A stretch of DNA of 41,791 nt from Acidobacteriota bacterium (GCA_022340665.1 JAJDNM010000018.1:1-41791), one strand, 5' to 3'; numbered from the stretch's first letter, positions 6,407-16,600 are shown. The notes: generated by a model not told the origin, from the letters alone. Made by a program: numbers and translations.

Positions 6407-9054
6407 CGCTGTAACCTGATAGTGGCACGGGCGCCGCCATGCTCCAGATTCTCGAGCCCGACGCCGCCCCCAAGTTGGGCGATCATATCACGTGTGATGG
6501 CGAGCCCGAGACCGGTGCCACCCCGCTCGGTTTTGGTCGAAAAGAATGGTTCGAAGACTTTCTCACCGACTTCCTCTGGCACCCCTGAACCGGAATCGTC
6601 AACCCGGATCTCTGCCCATTCTGCCATTCCGAGCACCGAGAGCCTGACCGTCCCGTCGGCCGGGGATGCCTCGAAAGCATTTCTCACCAAGTTGCCAACA
6701 GCCAACTCGATTGGTCCCACGGACGCCCACACCATCACCGGCTTTTCGACCTCAGAGACCTCGAGCCTGTGTTCAGCGCCGAGCGAACGTGCGGCATCTC
6801 GCGCCGCGCGCTCCGCGACGCCTGTCAAATCGAGCACCATGCGACTATCGGACGATTCCCGGACTATCGCCCGCAGGTTGGAAACGATCCGTGAAACACG
6901 AAAGCTCTGGTCGATCAGCTTTTCAACTACGCTCGCACGGGGATCTTCGTCGGAAGTCATCTTGCCGAGCATTTGGGCGAACGATGATATGCCGGTCAAC
7001 GGTGTGTTGATCTCGTGCGCGAGTCCCGAGGCGAGACGTCCGAGGCCGGCGAGGCGCTCCTGCTCCCGCATGCGATCCTGCAGCTCGCGAAGCTCCGTGA
7101 CGTCCTGCAACACCACCACTCGCCCGTTGAAGGATCCGCTGTCAAGCTCGAGCACCGACACGGCAAGCACGACGTGACGCGGCGGGTCCGAAAATGTGCG
7201 AGCCTCTGTGTTGACCGCGTGGACCGGAAGCTCACCTCCCCATTCCTCGGGGAGATCGACCAGCGTGCCAAGGCCGAGTCCGACCAGGGCCTCCGCTTCG
7301 CGTTCGAAGATGCCTGCAGCTTGCCGATTGGCGGAGAGGATGTGGGCTGCGGCATCGCACACCAGAATGGCCGCCGCCGAGGACTCGATAATCCGTTGCG
7401 TGTTCGTGTGGAGCATGCGGAACTCTTCAGCCTGGCGTCTCAGGTCGTCGAGATAACGCGCGCTCTCCAAGGCCAGCGCGGCCTGTGCGGCGAAGGTCGC
7501 CACAACCTCCTCTCCCTCGGTGCCCAAGGGGAACACTCCCCGGCGCAGGCCAACGTAGAGCAGGCCATGCACCGTACCGACTCTCTCCAAAGGCACTCGC
7601 ACCGCGTAACCGAGAAGTGCCAGCGAATCCTCGTGTGTTCCTGGAAACTCCGAATCGACCACCTTGGCGGGCAAGAATGCGGGAAGGAGCTCCGCTTCTC
7701 CCGTGATGCGCTCGAAATTTTCCCCGGCGCTCCGCAGGTAGGTGGCGACAAGGTCGAACTCCAGTCCCTCGGTCAGTGTCTCGGACAGTCTCACCAGTAC
7801 CTCACGCGGATCAGTGACGCGCGCCAGATCGCGGCTCGCCCCGGTGAGCAGAGATCGCGGTGCCGGCCTGCCCTGGTGCAGCCACTGGTCGAGGAACTTC
7901 TCCACCCGAAGCCGAACCGGCTGCAACAACACAACCAACAGTACGCCGGTCGCAAACGCGAACAGGTTGCGCAGCGAGCCACCGCCACCGGCATAGTTCA
8001 AAAGAAGGTGATTGGTGACGGCAAAGATCAATCCGCCCGTGACCACAATGAGTGTTGCCGACAGGGAGTCTCGGCTGATGGGCTCAAGATCCCACAATCG
8101 ATAACCGGTGAGCGCCGCAAGGAGCGTCAACGGTATCGCGCTGACGGGAAAGACGGTGAGCCACGTGTATGGTTGGAACGGAAAGCCGAGCCAATTCGGA
8201 ATCATGACCAGCACGACAAACGGAGTCAGACCGACAAAGAGGCCAAGCGCAGCCCATTCGATCTGACGCCGCACCCGGATCTCACGCGATGCTGACCGCC
8301 AACGCCAGATCTGAATCGAAATGCCAAAGATGATCGAGGCCACGAAAAGGGCGCGAAACAGCGAGGCGAGAGCAGGCCACCATCCCTCGATATCGGGGAA
8401 AAATGCGGTCGAGCCGGCCGCCAAACCCGCGATGATGGTCACGGTGTCCCACAGTCGCATCGAACGGTCGCGTTCCGGGAAGATGGTGAAGAACCGAACG
8501 ATCAGGAACGGCAGCATCGCGCCAGCACCGCGACGAATCACTTGAAGTGCCAGCTCGGCGGCGGCTATCCGATTTGGAACTGCGCCGAGAATCAACGCAG
8601 CCATCGCCAGCATCAGGAAGGTCGCGGCCTCTCGTCTCCGGGTACCCCAGACCGCATACAGCGCACACCCAAGCCCGAGGAAACCGACTGCCGTCCGGGC
8701 AAGATAGACCGCGTTGATGACCGGCGGCGGCGAGGTGAATGGCACCTCAGATACTGAACTGTCCGCGTGACGAACGCCCAGAAGATGGGTTTCTCCTCCG
8801 GCAAGCATGAATGCCGGCTCATCGAGGCGGTAGATTGGCACACCGTCGACTTCCACGACCATATCGCCGCTCAACAGGCCAGCGTCCTCGGCGCTCGACC
8901 CGGACGGCACTTCTTGCACGACCAGGCCTTCCTCGACCCACGACACCGGAAAATCAAGGCGATAAAAGGTGCGCACCGTACGGATAAGCGAGGTGCCCGA
9001 AACCACCACAACCAACGTCGCGAGCACAGTCAGCAGAAACCGTTTCGTACGCAT
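6379..9054 (-). CDS. Membrane histidine kinase with PDZ, multi-TM, GAF and PAS domains
   Basis: The protein has 891 residues. An N-terminal membrane anchor (about 5-25) is followed by an extracytoplasmic PDZ-like domain (about 40-105, with EVPSGSSAEDAGLLSGDMV). Then come about eight hydrophobic segments (115-380), a GAF-like domain (about 405-535), a PAS domain (about 550-655), HisKA with the phospho-acceptor His in GLAHEINTPLTG (about 680), and an HATPase with DDSGSGVPEE, FEPFFSTK and GGTGLGLAI. The HisKA and HATPase type fits NtrB-like kinases, in keeping with the coupled NtrC-type regulator. The frame also allows a GTG at 9057, but TATACT at 9061-9066 lies exactly six bases before the ATG at 9054, so 9054 is preferred. 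The signal sensed is unknown; the PDZ domain suggests envelope peptides or protein termini. Confidence 0.93.
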   Translation of the reverse strand: MRTKRFLLTVLATLVVVVSGTSLIRTVRTFYRLDFPVSWVEEGLVVQEVPSGSSAEDAGLLSGDMVVEVDGVPIYRLDEPAFMLAGGETHLLGVRHADSSVSEVPFTSPPPVINAVYLARTAVGFLGLGCALYAVWGTRRREAATFLMLAMAALILGAVPNRIAAAELALQVIRRGAGAMLPFLIVRFFTIFPERDRSMRLWDTVTIIAGLAAGSTAFFPDIEGWWPALASLFRALFVASIIFGISIQIWRWRSASREIRVRRQIEWAALGLFVGLTPFVVLVMIPNWLGFPFQPYTWLTVFPVSAIPLTLLAALTGYRLWDLEPISRDSLSATLIVVTGGLIFAVTNHLLLNYAGGGGSLRNLFAFATGVLLVVLLQPVRLRVEKFLDQWLHQGRPAPRSLLTGASRDLARVTDPREVLVRLSETLTEGLEFDLVATYLRSAGENFERITGEAELLPAFLPAKVVDSEFPGTHEDSLALLGYAVRVPLERVGTVHGLLYVGLRRGVFPLGTEGEEVVATFAAQAALALESARYLDDLRRQAEEFRMLHTNTQRIIESSAAAILVCDAAAHILSANRQAAGIFEREAEALVGLGLGTLVDLPEEWGGELPVHAVNTEARTFSDPPRHVVLAVSVLELDSGSFNGRVVVLQDVTELRELQDRMREQERLAGLGRLASGLAHEINTPLTGISSFAQMLGKMTSDEDPRASVVEKLIDQSFRVSRIVSNLRAIVRESSDSRMVLDLTGVAERAARDAARSLGAEHRLEVSEVEKPVMVWASVGPIELAVGNLVRNAFEASPADGTVRLSVLGMAEWAEIRVDDSGSGVPEEVGEKVFEPFFSTKTERGGTGLGLAITRDMIAQLGGGVGLENLEHGGARATIRLQRWQESEPSS

Positions 9055-9060
9055 CACACA

Positions 9061-9066
9061 AGTATA
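9061..9066 (-). promoter_or_regulatory. Candidate -10 box for a leaderless histidine-kinase transcript
   Basis: TATACT (five of six matches to TATAAT) is followed by TGTGTG and then ATG at 9054. The predicted transcript start coincides with the A of ATG. No Shine-Dalgarno is available for this start. Confidence 0.5.
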
Positions 9067-9137
9067 GGCATATCAGTCAGAACGGCTGAACAACGGGGCC
9101 TTAGATCGGTGCCTCTGAAAAGAGTCGAAAACGGTTG

Positions 9138-10172
9138 TCAAGACTCCGACTCAGCGCCATCGTTCTCCGCGACGTGCGGCCGACCAACCGAGATGACACC
9201 GGCTACCAGCATATCGCGCGCGGCCAAGCCGACCTGGCCCCGACTGTACGGCAACAATTCTGCCAACAGACCCCACCCACAGGGCTGGGCAGAGAGCTGG
9301 TGCCAGATCTGCTCGACCAGATCGATGTTGGACTGGCTGGGCCATGCCAGTCGGCCGGCTGTAGGGTGGAGAAAAGCATCGTCCGGCACCGTGCTCGCGA
9401 AGTGCTCGATTTCATCCTGGATTCGGGCCGCCTCGATCAGCAACGGCTGAACCGGGAGATATTGATCCGTATCGGGGGGAGAATTCAAGCCCGAGAAGCT
9501 GAAGGTTCCGACTGCCGGAGGAGAGGTCAAAATCTCCAGAAAGGCCTCCGAGCCCACCAGGTGCTTACACTGGATCCGGCCTATCATCTTGTCCATCGTA
9601 TGAATTGCACCAAACGGATTCCCTTCGTCGTCACTTATCTCGAGGACGCCAGTGACTCCCGATTCGATGACCGTCTGGAGGATTGCCGGCAGGTCGAAAT
9701 GCTCCAACCTGCCCCTGAGGTTGCTTCCGCTGTGCGCGCCGAGGTTCGCGACCGTCCCCTCGAGACGCCGAGCCAGATTCTGCAGATAGTGGAGAGCGAA
9801 ATCGCGTGACGAGTACAAATGGCGGAGAAGGACCGGGCGCGGCCATTGAAGCGTCGTACCACCTTCGGGGAAATGCGCTTTGGCGGTGAGAGTGGAACCG
9901 GTGAGCACCCGGGCCTCCGCAAGGGTCGAACCGGCACCGAGATAGGCTACCGGCCGCAGACCGATCTCCTCGCTTTCGATGCGGCAGATTTCGACGACTC
10001 CGTCGATCACGAGATAAAGAGCTGCAGGCACGTCGCCGGGCTGGAAGAGTACGCCGCCTTCCGGCTGTACATCCAAGATACCGAGCTTCGCCAGCGTCAT
10101 TTGTTCGTCGGGAGGCATTCCATGGAAGAAAGGGCTGTCTCTGACGGCCTTCAGAAGGTCTTCATAGAGCAT
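9138..10172 (-). CDS. cNMP-binding-fold and DUF4388 protein
   Basis: The protein has 344 residues. The N-terminal part (about 5-125) is a cyclic-nucleotide-binding-type beta-roll (LFQPGDVPAALYLVIDGVVEI). Residues about 152-225 (LRGRLEHFDLPAILQTV, GVLEISDDEG) match DUF4388/PATAN, a domain common in regulators of Myxococcota, Deinococcus and Acidobacteriota. The C-terminal 90 residues are helical and may resemble a winged helix. The phosphate-binding cassette is degenerate: where CAP-type proteins have an Arg before the Ala of R-x-A, this one has STLTAKA, so binding of a cyclic nucleotide is uncertain. It lies 80 bases upstream of the histidine kinase gene on the same strand, and is divergent from the gene with the cyclase-like domain. 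Confidence 0.8.
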   Translation of the reverse strand: MLYEDLLKAVRDSPFFHGMPPDEQMTLAKLGILDVQPEGGVLFQPGDVPAALYLVIDGVVEICRIESEEIGLRPVAYLGAGSTLAEARVLTGSTLTAKAHFPEGGTTLQWPRPVLLRHLYSSRDFALHYLQNLARRLEGTVANLGAHSGSNLRGRLEHFDLPAILQTVIESGVTGVLEISDDEGNPFGAIHTMDKMIGRIQCKHLVGSEAFLEILTSPPAVGTFSFSGLNSPPDTDQYLPVQPLLIEAARIQDEIEHFASTVPDDAFLHPTAGRLAWPSQSNIDLVEQIWHQLSAQPCGWGLLAELLPYSRGQVGLAARDMLVAGVISVGRPHVAENDGAESES

Positions 10173-10178
10173 GAAGCA

Positions 10179-10184
10179 CTTGTA
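10179..10184 (-). promoter_or_regulatory. Candidate extended -10 box of the cNMP/DUF4388 gene
   Basis: TACAAG is preceded by TGA (an extended -10, TGnTAnnn) and followed by exactly six bases before the ATG at 10172. There is no Shine-Dalgarno. Confidence 0.45.
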
Positions 10185-10277
10185 TCACAGATCGAAACAG
10201 TTGCTCTCGAAGTGTCGATGCGATCGATGCCGTCCACGATTCTCAGTTCTCGCACCGTCCCGCGGAGAACTCGCGGA

Positions 10278-10283
10278 TACAAT
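10278..10283 (+). promoter_or_regulatory. Candidate -10 box of the cyclase-like gene
   Basis: TACAAT (five of six) is followed by GGAAGG and ATG at 10290. The GGAAGG touches the ATG and is too close to act as a Shine-Dalgarno, which fits a leaderless transcript. No good -35 is seen. Confidence 0.45.
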
Positions 10284-10289
10284 GGAAGG

Positions 10290-12626
10290 ATGGCGCGGGA
10301 TGAGAAAACAATGGATGCGTTCCGGCATGTGTTGCAGGAAGAAATCCGCAACCCACACTACCTGACGCATGCCGAGGTGGAAGGGGATTGGTCAAACCTG
10401 TTCCCAGTACTAGCGGCTTCGCTGCCGGCACCGTTCCCAATTTTCAACCGTGACGAAGAGCGAGTCCTGACCTGGGGTTACCCTCTGCTCCTTTCGGACG
10501 GTGTGCTCAAGTTACGACGAGATCTCGACGCTCTTGTCGAAGCCGAGGCCGAGTATCGGCGGCGCTCACGTGCCGGCGATAGCAACGACAAACAGCGGAT
10601 GATCAGCTACCGCGACCGCTATCATCGATCGATCTCTGCGACGATGGAAAACGTCGTGATGAACGACTACCACCGAGGTCTGGTAGATCTTTTTCTGCTC
10701 TTCCATTCCGGAGAGGTCAACCGGGCGCTGGCGAAGGTGGCAAAAAAGTTCTCCGACCCGCGAATCGGCCCTGCGAATGTTTTTGACGATGACCTCCGTC
10801 TGGCCATCGGGACTTTGATTGCCGATCTCCTGCGACGCGCGGCGCTGACCGCGGTCGATCACCTCAAGCAACTCGCGAAGGTCCAAGTCACTCCGGCACT
10901 CACCCCACTGCTCGGTACTATCTGTCAGGACCAGCTTCTCCTCGTAGAATCCCGCCCACCACAGGATCTGAAACAGCTCAGCTCGTACCTCCAGGCTCGT
11001 TTTCGACAGAAATCCGACGCCGTCATTGCGGCGAACAACAACGTGCTCGCGAGACTCAGAGACCTGGTGTCGCGCCGACCTGAGGTCGGGAATCTCCTGC
11101 GCACGGCCGTCGGTTCGGGCCTCAAGTTCGACCGGCCTGAGGCGCTCCTCGAACCCAGACTGCTCGACGCGATCCAAAATGCCGGTCTTTCCGACACCGT
11201 TCACCTCTCCGTCATGCAGATGGATCTTCTTCGCGACCTTGGCCTTCGTCTCAAGACCTTCGAGCTTCTCGCCGCACTCAGGCGACGTCTCCTGCCAATG
11301 CAGCGGCAAGGGGCAACTCTGGTTTTGAGAGGCCGGTCCTCGAGCACGCCAATCGCCAAGACCACACGGCCCTACGATTTCACCGCGCCCGGCGTCGTCG
11401 ACTCCTCTGTCCGCCGTTTTGGCCTGATTTATGACCTTTCGAATTTCACCACCGTTCTGGAGGAGGTGCGCAAGGCCGGCCGGATGGCGGAAGAGAGGGC
11501 TTTGCAGTTCATGTACGTGTTCCAGAACCGGCTCGAGGCGATTCGCCTGCGTCGGCGCCTGACCTTCGAGAAGTTCCTTGGAGACGGGGCCTTCTACACC
11601 TCGCGCCGGGCGCTGCGGGTGATTGCCGCCGGGTGCGAGATTCAGCACACATATGAGCAGCTCCGGAACATCGGATTTCCATTCAACCACGGAATTCGCA
11701 TCGCCCTGAACTACGGTGTTTATCGCTTGCTGCCGATGCTCCATCCGGGGCCGGAGGCAAAACGCTTCGAGTTCTTCGGTCATGGAATCGTCGAGCTCGC
11801 ACGTCTCACCACCGGAAAGAGCACCAGGGAGGTCTCCGATATCGCGGAGTTTCTCGTCCACTCGGGCTATGACCCGGGGGAGGTCGATCTTTTCCTCTCA
11901 CCGCTGGCGTCAGTCCGGAGTGGCCAGGAGCAGATCTCGACCCGTGTCTACGCCGCTACACTCGACGAACACGGCGAGCTTGTTAACGAAGGCATCGTCG
12001 TCGCACTTCCGTTCATCGAGGAGCTGGAACTCGAACTCGGGATCAGCAAAATGTCGGTGGTCGAGCTCGACAGACTTCGCTGGCTTGTTTTTCCAATCGA
12101 TCCCGGCATGCCTGACACTCTCTATGTCGGGTTGCGTTACCTCGGTGTCGCGCGACTCAAGGGCCTTCCTCCACAAGAGCTTGCAGAGGCGGTCGTGTTG
12201 TCCGAACTCCCCACCGAACGAAAAGAGATTCCTTTCGAAAGACCGCTCGTCGCCCAACTCCGCCATCTTGCACAGGCGATCCACCAGGAGTCTGAATCGG
12301 GCAGCGAGGAAGGCGATAACATCGAGGCCAATCTGCTGGTGATCACCTACCTCCTCGAAGACGAGACCCGAAAGTGGATCTTCGGTGAGTATCGCGATCT
12401 CGACGATGTCCTGCTGCACTCCCTCCAGGTGCCGATCCAGACTCCGGAACTCAAGGCCGGAGAGCCGACCGAGATGTGGCTTTTCCGCAACCGCCTGGAA
12501 CTCGCGAGGATTTACGAAAGCCTGAGACGCGAATCGGCGGGCGTCGCCACGCCGCTGGCCACTCTCCGGGGACGTCCCGGCTACCTCGCCTGTTTCCTTG
12601 CTGCTCCACATCGACCGGTGGGATAG
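10290..12626 (+). CDS. Large protein with a divergent class III nucleotide-cyclase-like domain
   Basis: The protein has 778 residues and no membrane segment. Residues 1-370 are mostly helical and unrecognised. From about 375 to 520 there is a class III cyclase-like domain: FGLIYDLSNFT carries the first metal-site Asp (382), FEKFLGDGAFY carries a substrate-type Lys (428) and the second metal-site Asp (432), and GHGIVELARL sits where the transition-state Asn and Arg belong, with Asn apparently replaced by Val. The C-terminal 250 residues are unrecognised and partly acidic. The frame is open back to 9819, but that overlaps the divergent cNMP-fold gene; the ATG at 10290 with TACAAT six bases before it is preferred. 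Pairing with a cNMP-binding-fold protein suggests a nucleotide second-messenger link. That is inference, and catalysis is uncertain. Confidence 0.75.
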   Translation: MARDEKTMDAFRHVLQEEIRNPHYLTHAEVEGDWSNLFPVLAASLPAPFPIFNRDEERVLTWGYPLLLSDGVLKLRRDLDALVEAEAEYRRRSRAGDSNDKQRMISYRDRYHRSISATMENVVMNDYHRGLVDLFLLFHSGEVNRALAKVAKKFSDPRIGPANVFDDDLRLAIGTLIADLLRRAALTAVDHLKQLAKVQVTPALTPLLGTICQDQLLLVESRPPQDLKQLSSYLQARFRQKSDAVIAANNNVLARLRDLVSRRPEVGNLLRTAVGSGLKFDRPEALLEPRLLDAIQNAGLSDTVHLSVMQMDLLRDLGLRLKTFELLAALRRRLLPMQRQGATLVLRGRSSSTPIAKTTRPYDFTAPGVVDSSVRRFGLIYDLSNFTTVLEEVRKAGRMAEERALQFMYVFQNRLEAIRLRRRLTFEKFLGDGAFYTSRRALRVIAAGCEIQHTYEQLRNIGFPFNHGIRIALNYGVYRLLPMLHPGPEAKRFEFFGHGIVELARLTTGKSTREVSDIAEFLVHSGYDPGEVDLFLSPLASVRSGQEQISTRVYAATLDEHGELVNEGIVVALPFIEELELELGISKMSVVELDRLRWLVFPIDPGMPDTLYVGLRYLGVARLKGLPPQELAEAVVLSELPTERKEIPFERPLVAQLRHLAQAIHQESESGSEEGDNIEANLLVITYLLEDETRKWIFGEYRDLDDVLLHSLQVPIQTPELKAGEPTEMWLFRNRLELARIYESLRRESAGVATPLATLRGRPGYLACFLAAPHRPVG

Positions 12627-12701
12627 ATCCCCCGCCTTGGTCCCCGATCAAATGACACCCTGTTTTCGGCTCACGTCTCCAGACGGGATGAGAAGACCGG
12701 G

Positions 12702-13598
12702 TCAGGCTTCTTCGAGGATTCTCCTGTAGCTCTTGAAACGATGCTCGGCAATATCGCCCGCTTCGACCGCCGCCCGAATCGCGCAGTCGGGCTCCTGCTC
12801 GTGTCTGCAATCCGGAAACCGGCACTCGCCGCTCCGATCCGCGATTTCCGGAAATGCTCCATCGAGCTCCTCGCGAGTGATCTCCCACACGCCGAACTCT
12901 TTCAGGCCGGGCGTGTCGACGACAAATCCCCCATAGGGCAACGGCATGAGTTCGGCCGCGGATGTTGTATGCCGTCCCTTACCGGTGCTTTCCGAAAGCT
13001 CGCCGGTCTTGAGCCGGAACCCCGGGTACACCGCGTTGAGCAGCGATGATTTTCCGGCGCCGGACGGTCCGCAAAACAGGGTGGTTCGATCAACCAGCAT
13101 GCGTCTCACGGCACCCAGCCCCCATCCGGTTCGCGCCGACACGATCAGTGTTCTGCAGCCGATGTCCGAGTAGGCCGGCAGCCATCCTTCGACCTCCTCG
13201 AGACCTTGATCGACCTTGTTGACGGTAATCACTGCCTCGATCCCCGCCAAGTGGCAGGCAACGAGAAAACGGTCGAGGAGGCCCGGTTTCGGCGCCGGCT
13301 CACGGGCCGCAAACACGAGCAATGCCTGATCAACGTTGGCGGCGAGAATCTGAGCTCGATTTTTGGACGGAGCCTTGCGGAGGAGGGCATTTCGACGCGC
13401 GTGAACCGCAACGATCACGCCTTCCTCCCCTTGCATCTCGACCGTCACGGAATCCCCGACAACGAGACGCGCTGCGGGTGGTGTGCCTCCCTCCCAGTTG
13501 AGGCGACGTCTGGACGACACCACACGTGTTTCATCCCCCACCTGCACCCGTACCAGCGGGCCGTGCATTGCGATCACAGTGCCATCAACCATTTCCAT
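12702..13598 (-). CDS. rsgA: Ribosome small-subunit-dependent GTPase A
   Basis: RsgA is a circularly permuted GTPase that acts late in 30S maturation. The protein has 298 residues. An N-terminal OB-fold (1-70) is followed by the permuted motifs in the family order: G4 NKVD (127-130), G1 GPSGAGKSS (177-185), and G3 DTPG (228-231) after the GRHTT switch (208-212). The C-terminal zinc site is complete: Cys259, Cys264, His266 and Cys272. TATACT lies ten bases before the ATG, implying at most a very short leader. It follows the two giant DUF3857 genes on the same strand after a 99-base gap and converges with the cyclase-like gene. Confidence 0.96.
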   Translation of the reverse strand: MEMVDGTVIAMHGPLVRVQVGDETRVVSSRRRLNWEGGTPPAARLVVGDSVTVEMQGEEGVIVAVHARRNALLRKAPSKNRAQILAANVDQALLVFAAREPAPKPGLLDRFLVACHLAGIEAVITVNKVDQGLEEVEGWLPAYSDIGCRTLIVSARTGWGLGAVRRMLVDRTTLFCGPSGAGKSSLLNAVYPGFRLKTGELSESTGKGRHTTSAAELMPLPYGGFVVDTPGLKEFGVWEITREELDGAFPEIADRSGECRFPDCRHEQEPDCAIRAAVEAGDIAEHRFKSYRRILEEA

Positions 13599-13697
13599 CG
13601 CGGCGCCGAGTATACCGAGGAGCTGACCGCTACGTCTCAGAATTCGGCCGAGAACTCATCAATCGCTCATCAGTGCCAGTCAACTCTTCCCTGTTGG

Positions 13698-16600
13698 TCA
13701 GCGGGTGGATGGGCGGGGTTCCATACGGGGGGGTCGAGTGGTCAACTCGTCCACGGCCTGACAGAATCTCGCAAAATCTCGATAAGAATCCGGCGGGATT
13801 GTCTGTTTTGGCAACACGAGGTGCAGAACTGAAAGCTGGGAACCGTCGCGATCTTCCAGTGACTCGCCGACCGAACCCCACTCGGCATCCAACCTCCGCG
13901 GGGGACGTGGTACGACCCTCCAATCGGACGGCGGCACCAGATCGAGCGTCAGCCGCCGTTCGATCGGCATCCGGAGCACCAGCGGATAGGTGCGATCCGG
14001 CAGCCGTGCCAGGGACGGGACCAGCGGGTTTCCAAGCACCAAACTCCGGCAGACCATAAACCCGTCTTCTATTGCGCATGCACCGGGGATAGTGATGTCG
14101 AGCCGAAGGAGGTCGTCCGGTTCGCCCTCGTCGATATACCCGGCAACCTCGTCAGCCCCCGGGAAAAGCGACAACGCGATCTGGCGAAATAGCATCTCGA
14201 CCTGGTTCTGCGGAATGCTTTCCATCCTCTCGAGTAGACGTGTGCCCTGTCCACCGCGGAGCGGCATCGCCACATCCACATGGGCCAGGCCCTCCGTATT
14301 GACAACTGCCCGCACCCTCATCTCTTCGACCAGGTCTGGGTTGGAAAACGATGGGATTTCGTCGATCCATGTTACCGGCTCGCGTGGCTCCGTCAATGGC
14401 AGGACCAGGCCATCGCTCCCCTGAAACAGTGGATGAACGTGGTTGACCCCCCGTCTCTCCTCGCGGCTATCGAACCAGACGGTTTCGCCTGCCCATGTCG
14501 CACGGAGCAGGGCCGCCGGAAACGCGTCCAAAGTCGGCATGTCCAGGCGCTGCCCGCGGTCCGTCCACGGCCTGGTCATTACGAAATTGACATCCCATCC
14601 CGCCTCTGCGAGAACCGTGGCGACGATCCCGAGGCGATTGCCCCGACGGCGGTTGAAGCTCTCTGCAGCGGTTTCTCCGACAATGACATCGCTGTCGCCA
14701 CTTTCGACGGTCTCGACCAACGCACCAACCAATGACTCGACCTGATCGTGCGCAGTCTCTCCGACCAGGAACGTCCGGCTCCACTCGCGCAGCTGAGGGG
14801 AGGAGAGCATGACTTCCAGCAGGCGATCGCGGACCGCATCGCCAACATCCTGCCAGGTCACGCCGAATCCGTAGTTGAGCCACGGCATCAGATCCTGTGC
14901 CGGAGGTGCAAAGGGTTCGATCGGCATCGGTGGTACGTTCTCCGCTCGCCAGCGGAGCATTCTGAGACCCCGCCACTCGCGCTCGCTTTGCTCCAATCCC
15001 TCGAAATTTCCGTCTACCTGAAGATCAACTGTGGGGGGCACGAGGAGGATGTACTCGGACAGGCCAAAGGCGCGATCCGGATCGGCGAAGCGATAGATAT
15101 AGGGGGGGAGATGACCGTCACGCGTCGCGCCCGTCGGCCCGACCCAAGCGACATACTCTTCCTCGACGACGTCACCGGGCTCCACGTCCGAGAGAACGAC
15201 GCCGGTCTGACCGGGCTGGATCTCGCTCGGTATCACCTCTCCTCCATCCGGTTTGAGTACCCTGACTGTGAGCAGATAGGCATCCGGAAGAGGTTGCAGC
15301 GTTGACGCGCGGCGTGCGCCAACCGGCGTGTTGGCGCGAGTGACGCCGTGGTAGTAGTACAGGCTCGAACCGTCGGCGAAGATCTTTTCCACCGCCTGGT
15401 CGAGCAACAGCACGGCATCGACTTCCTCGCCCAGGTCCCGGTATTTGGCGACATAATCTCGTGCGTCCACTGCGAACGGAGCGAAGAATGGCTCCTGACC
15501 ACCACGCCAGGACAGAGTCAGGAATTGGAGATTCGACGGATCGCGCTCGAGAGCGGCGGTGAGGACCGTCTCCACCTCGTTCTCGTTGTCCGCCGCCAGC
15601 AACAATGCGAGCTCATCAAACACTCGCAAGTCTCCCCAGCGCTCACGTGCCGCGGTCAGTTTCTCCCGCGCTTTGTCGTAATCGCCAGCCTCCAAGAGGA
15701 GCTGAACCAACTGCACGTCGAAATCCGGATCCTCGATCTTTGACGACAGGTTCACGGTGGCAGCCACCGCATCCGAAAGGAGACAGCCTGATGCCATGTC
15801 ACTGATCCATCTCGGTTCAACCGGAGTCGCGACCGCGAGGGCACCCAGCAACATCTGCCGTTCCTGCCACCGCTCGAGCGATGCCAGGACTTCGAGGCGC
15901 AAATCGGTGACCGCCAAAGAACCGGGTAGCTCGGCTTCGAGCCGAGAGAGACCCTCTTCCGCTTCCCGGACCCACCCGCGGCGCACCGACTCACGGATCC
16001 ACAACCTGAGAACGCGCGAATCTTCAGGATAGTCGGTAATGAGTTCATCCAGGATTCGCTCGGCATCTTCATTGCGGCCGTGCCGAATTGCCACCGCCCG
16101 CGCGAAGAGTTGTGTTCCAGGGATGGCGTTTGCCTCTCTCAGAAGTCCGGTCAGGGTCTTCGTGCGTTCTGAGCCGGACCGCCCGACATCGGCCCTCAGG
16201 TAATACCGAGCCAAAGCGAGAGCCACCCATGGGTCCTCAGTATCGACGGCGCGTGCTCGTTCAATCCAGCGGTACTCGTCCTCGGGATCGCCACGACCGC
16301 GAGCGAGCTGTGAAGCCAGCAGAAGATCGGCAACCGCAGCATTGTCGGCTTGGAGACGCTGGTGCAACGCCCGAGAAGCTGGAGGAAGCATCGGAATCAC
16401 TTCGGAATTCGTCAGTGTCCCTACTGCTTCATCAACCCGTTGCACATCCCTCAACCGCGCTCCCTGATCGTCAAGCAAGCTCAATCGAACCTGCGGTCTG
16501 TCGGGGGATGCCACCTCGATCCTGATTCGATGAGATCCCCGGCCAATGGCGATGCGGTACCACGAGGTTCCGGGATCTACCAACCCACAATCTCTCCGGC

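Noticed and set aside
7015-8295. A 426-codon open frame on the plus strand
   Set aside because: It is fully antisense to the histidine kinase, which has clear domains and motifs. Long antisense frames are expected at this GC content, and its translation shows no motif.
9819-10289. An N-terminal extension of the cyclase-like gene
   Set aside because: The frame is open, but it lies antisense to the cNMP-fold gene, and a good start with a -10 box is found at 10290.
10566-11861. A 431-codon open frame on the minus strand
   Set aside because: It is antisense to the cyclase-like gene. The translation is low-complexity and charged with no family signature.
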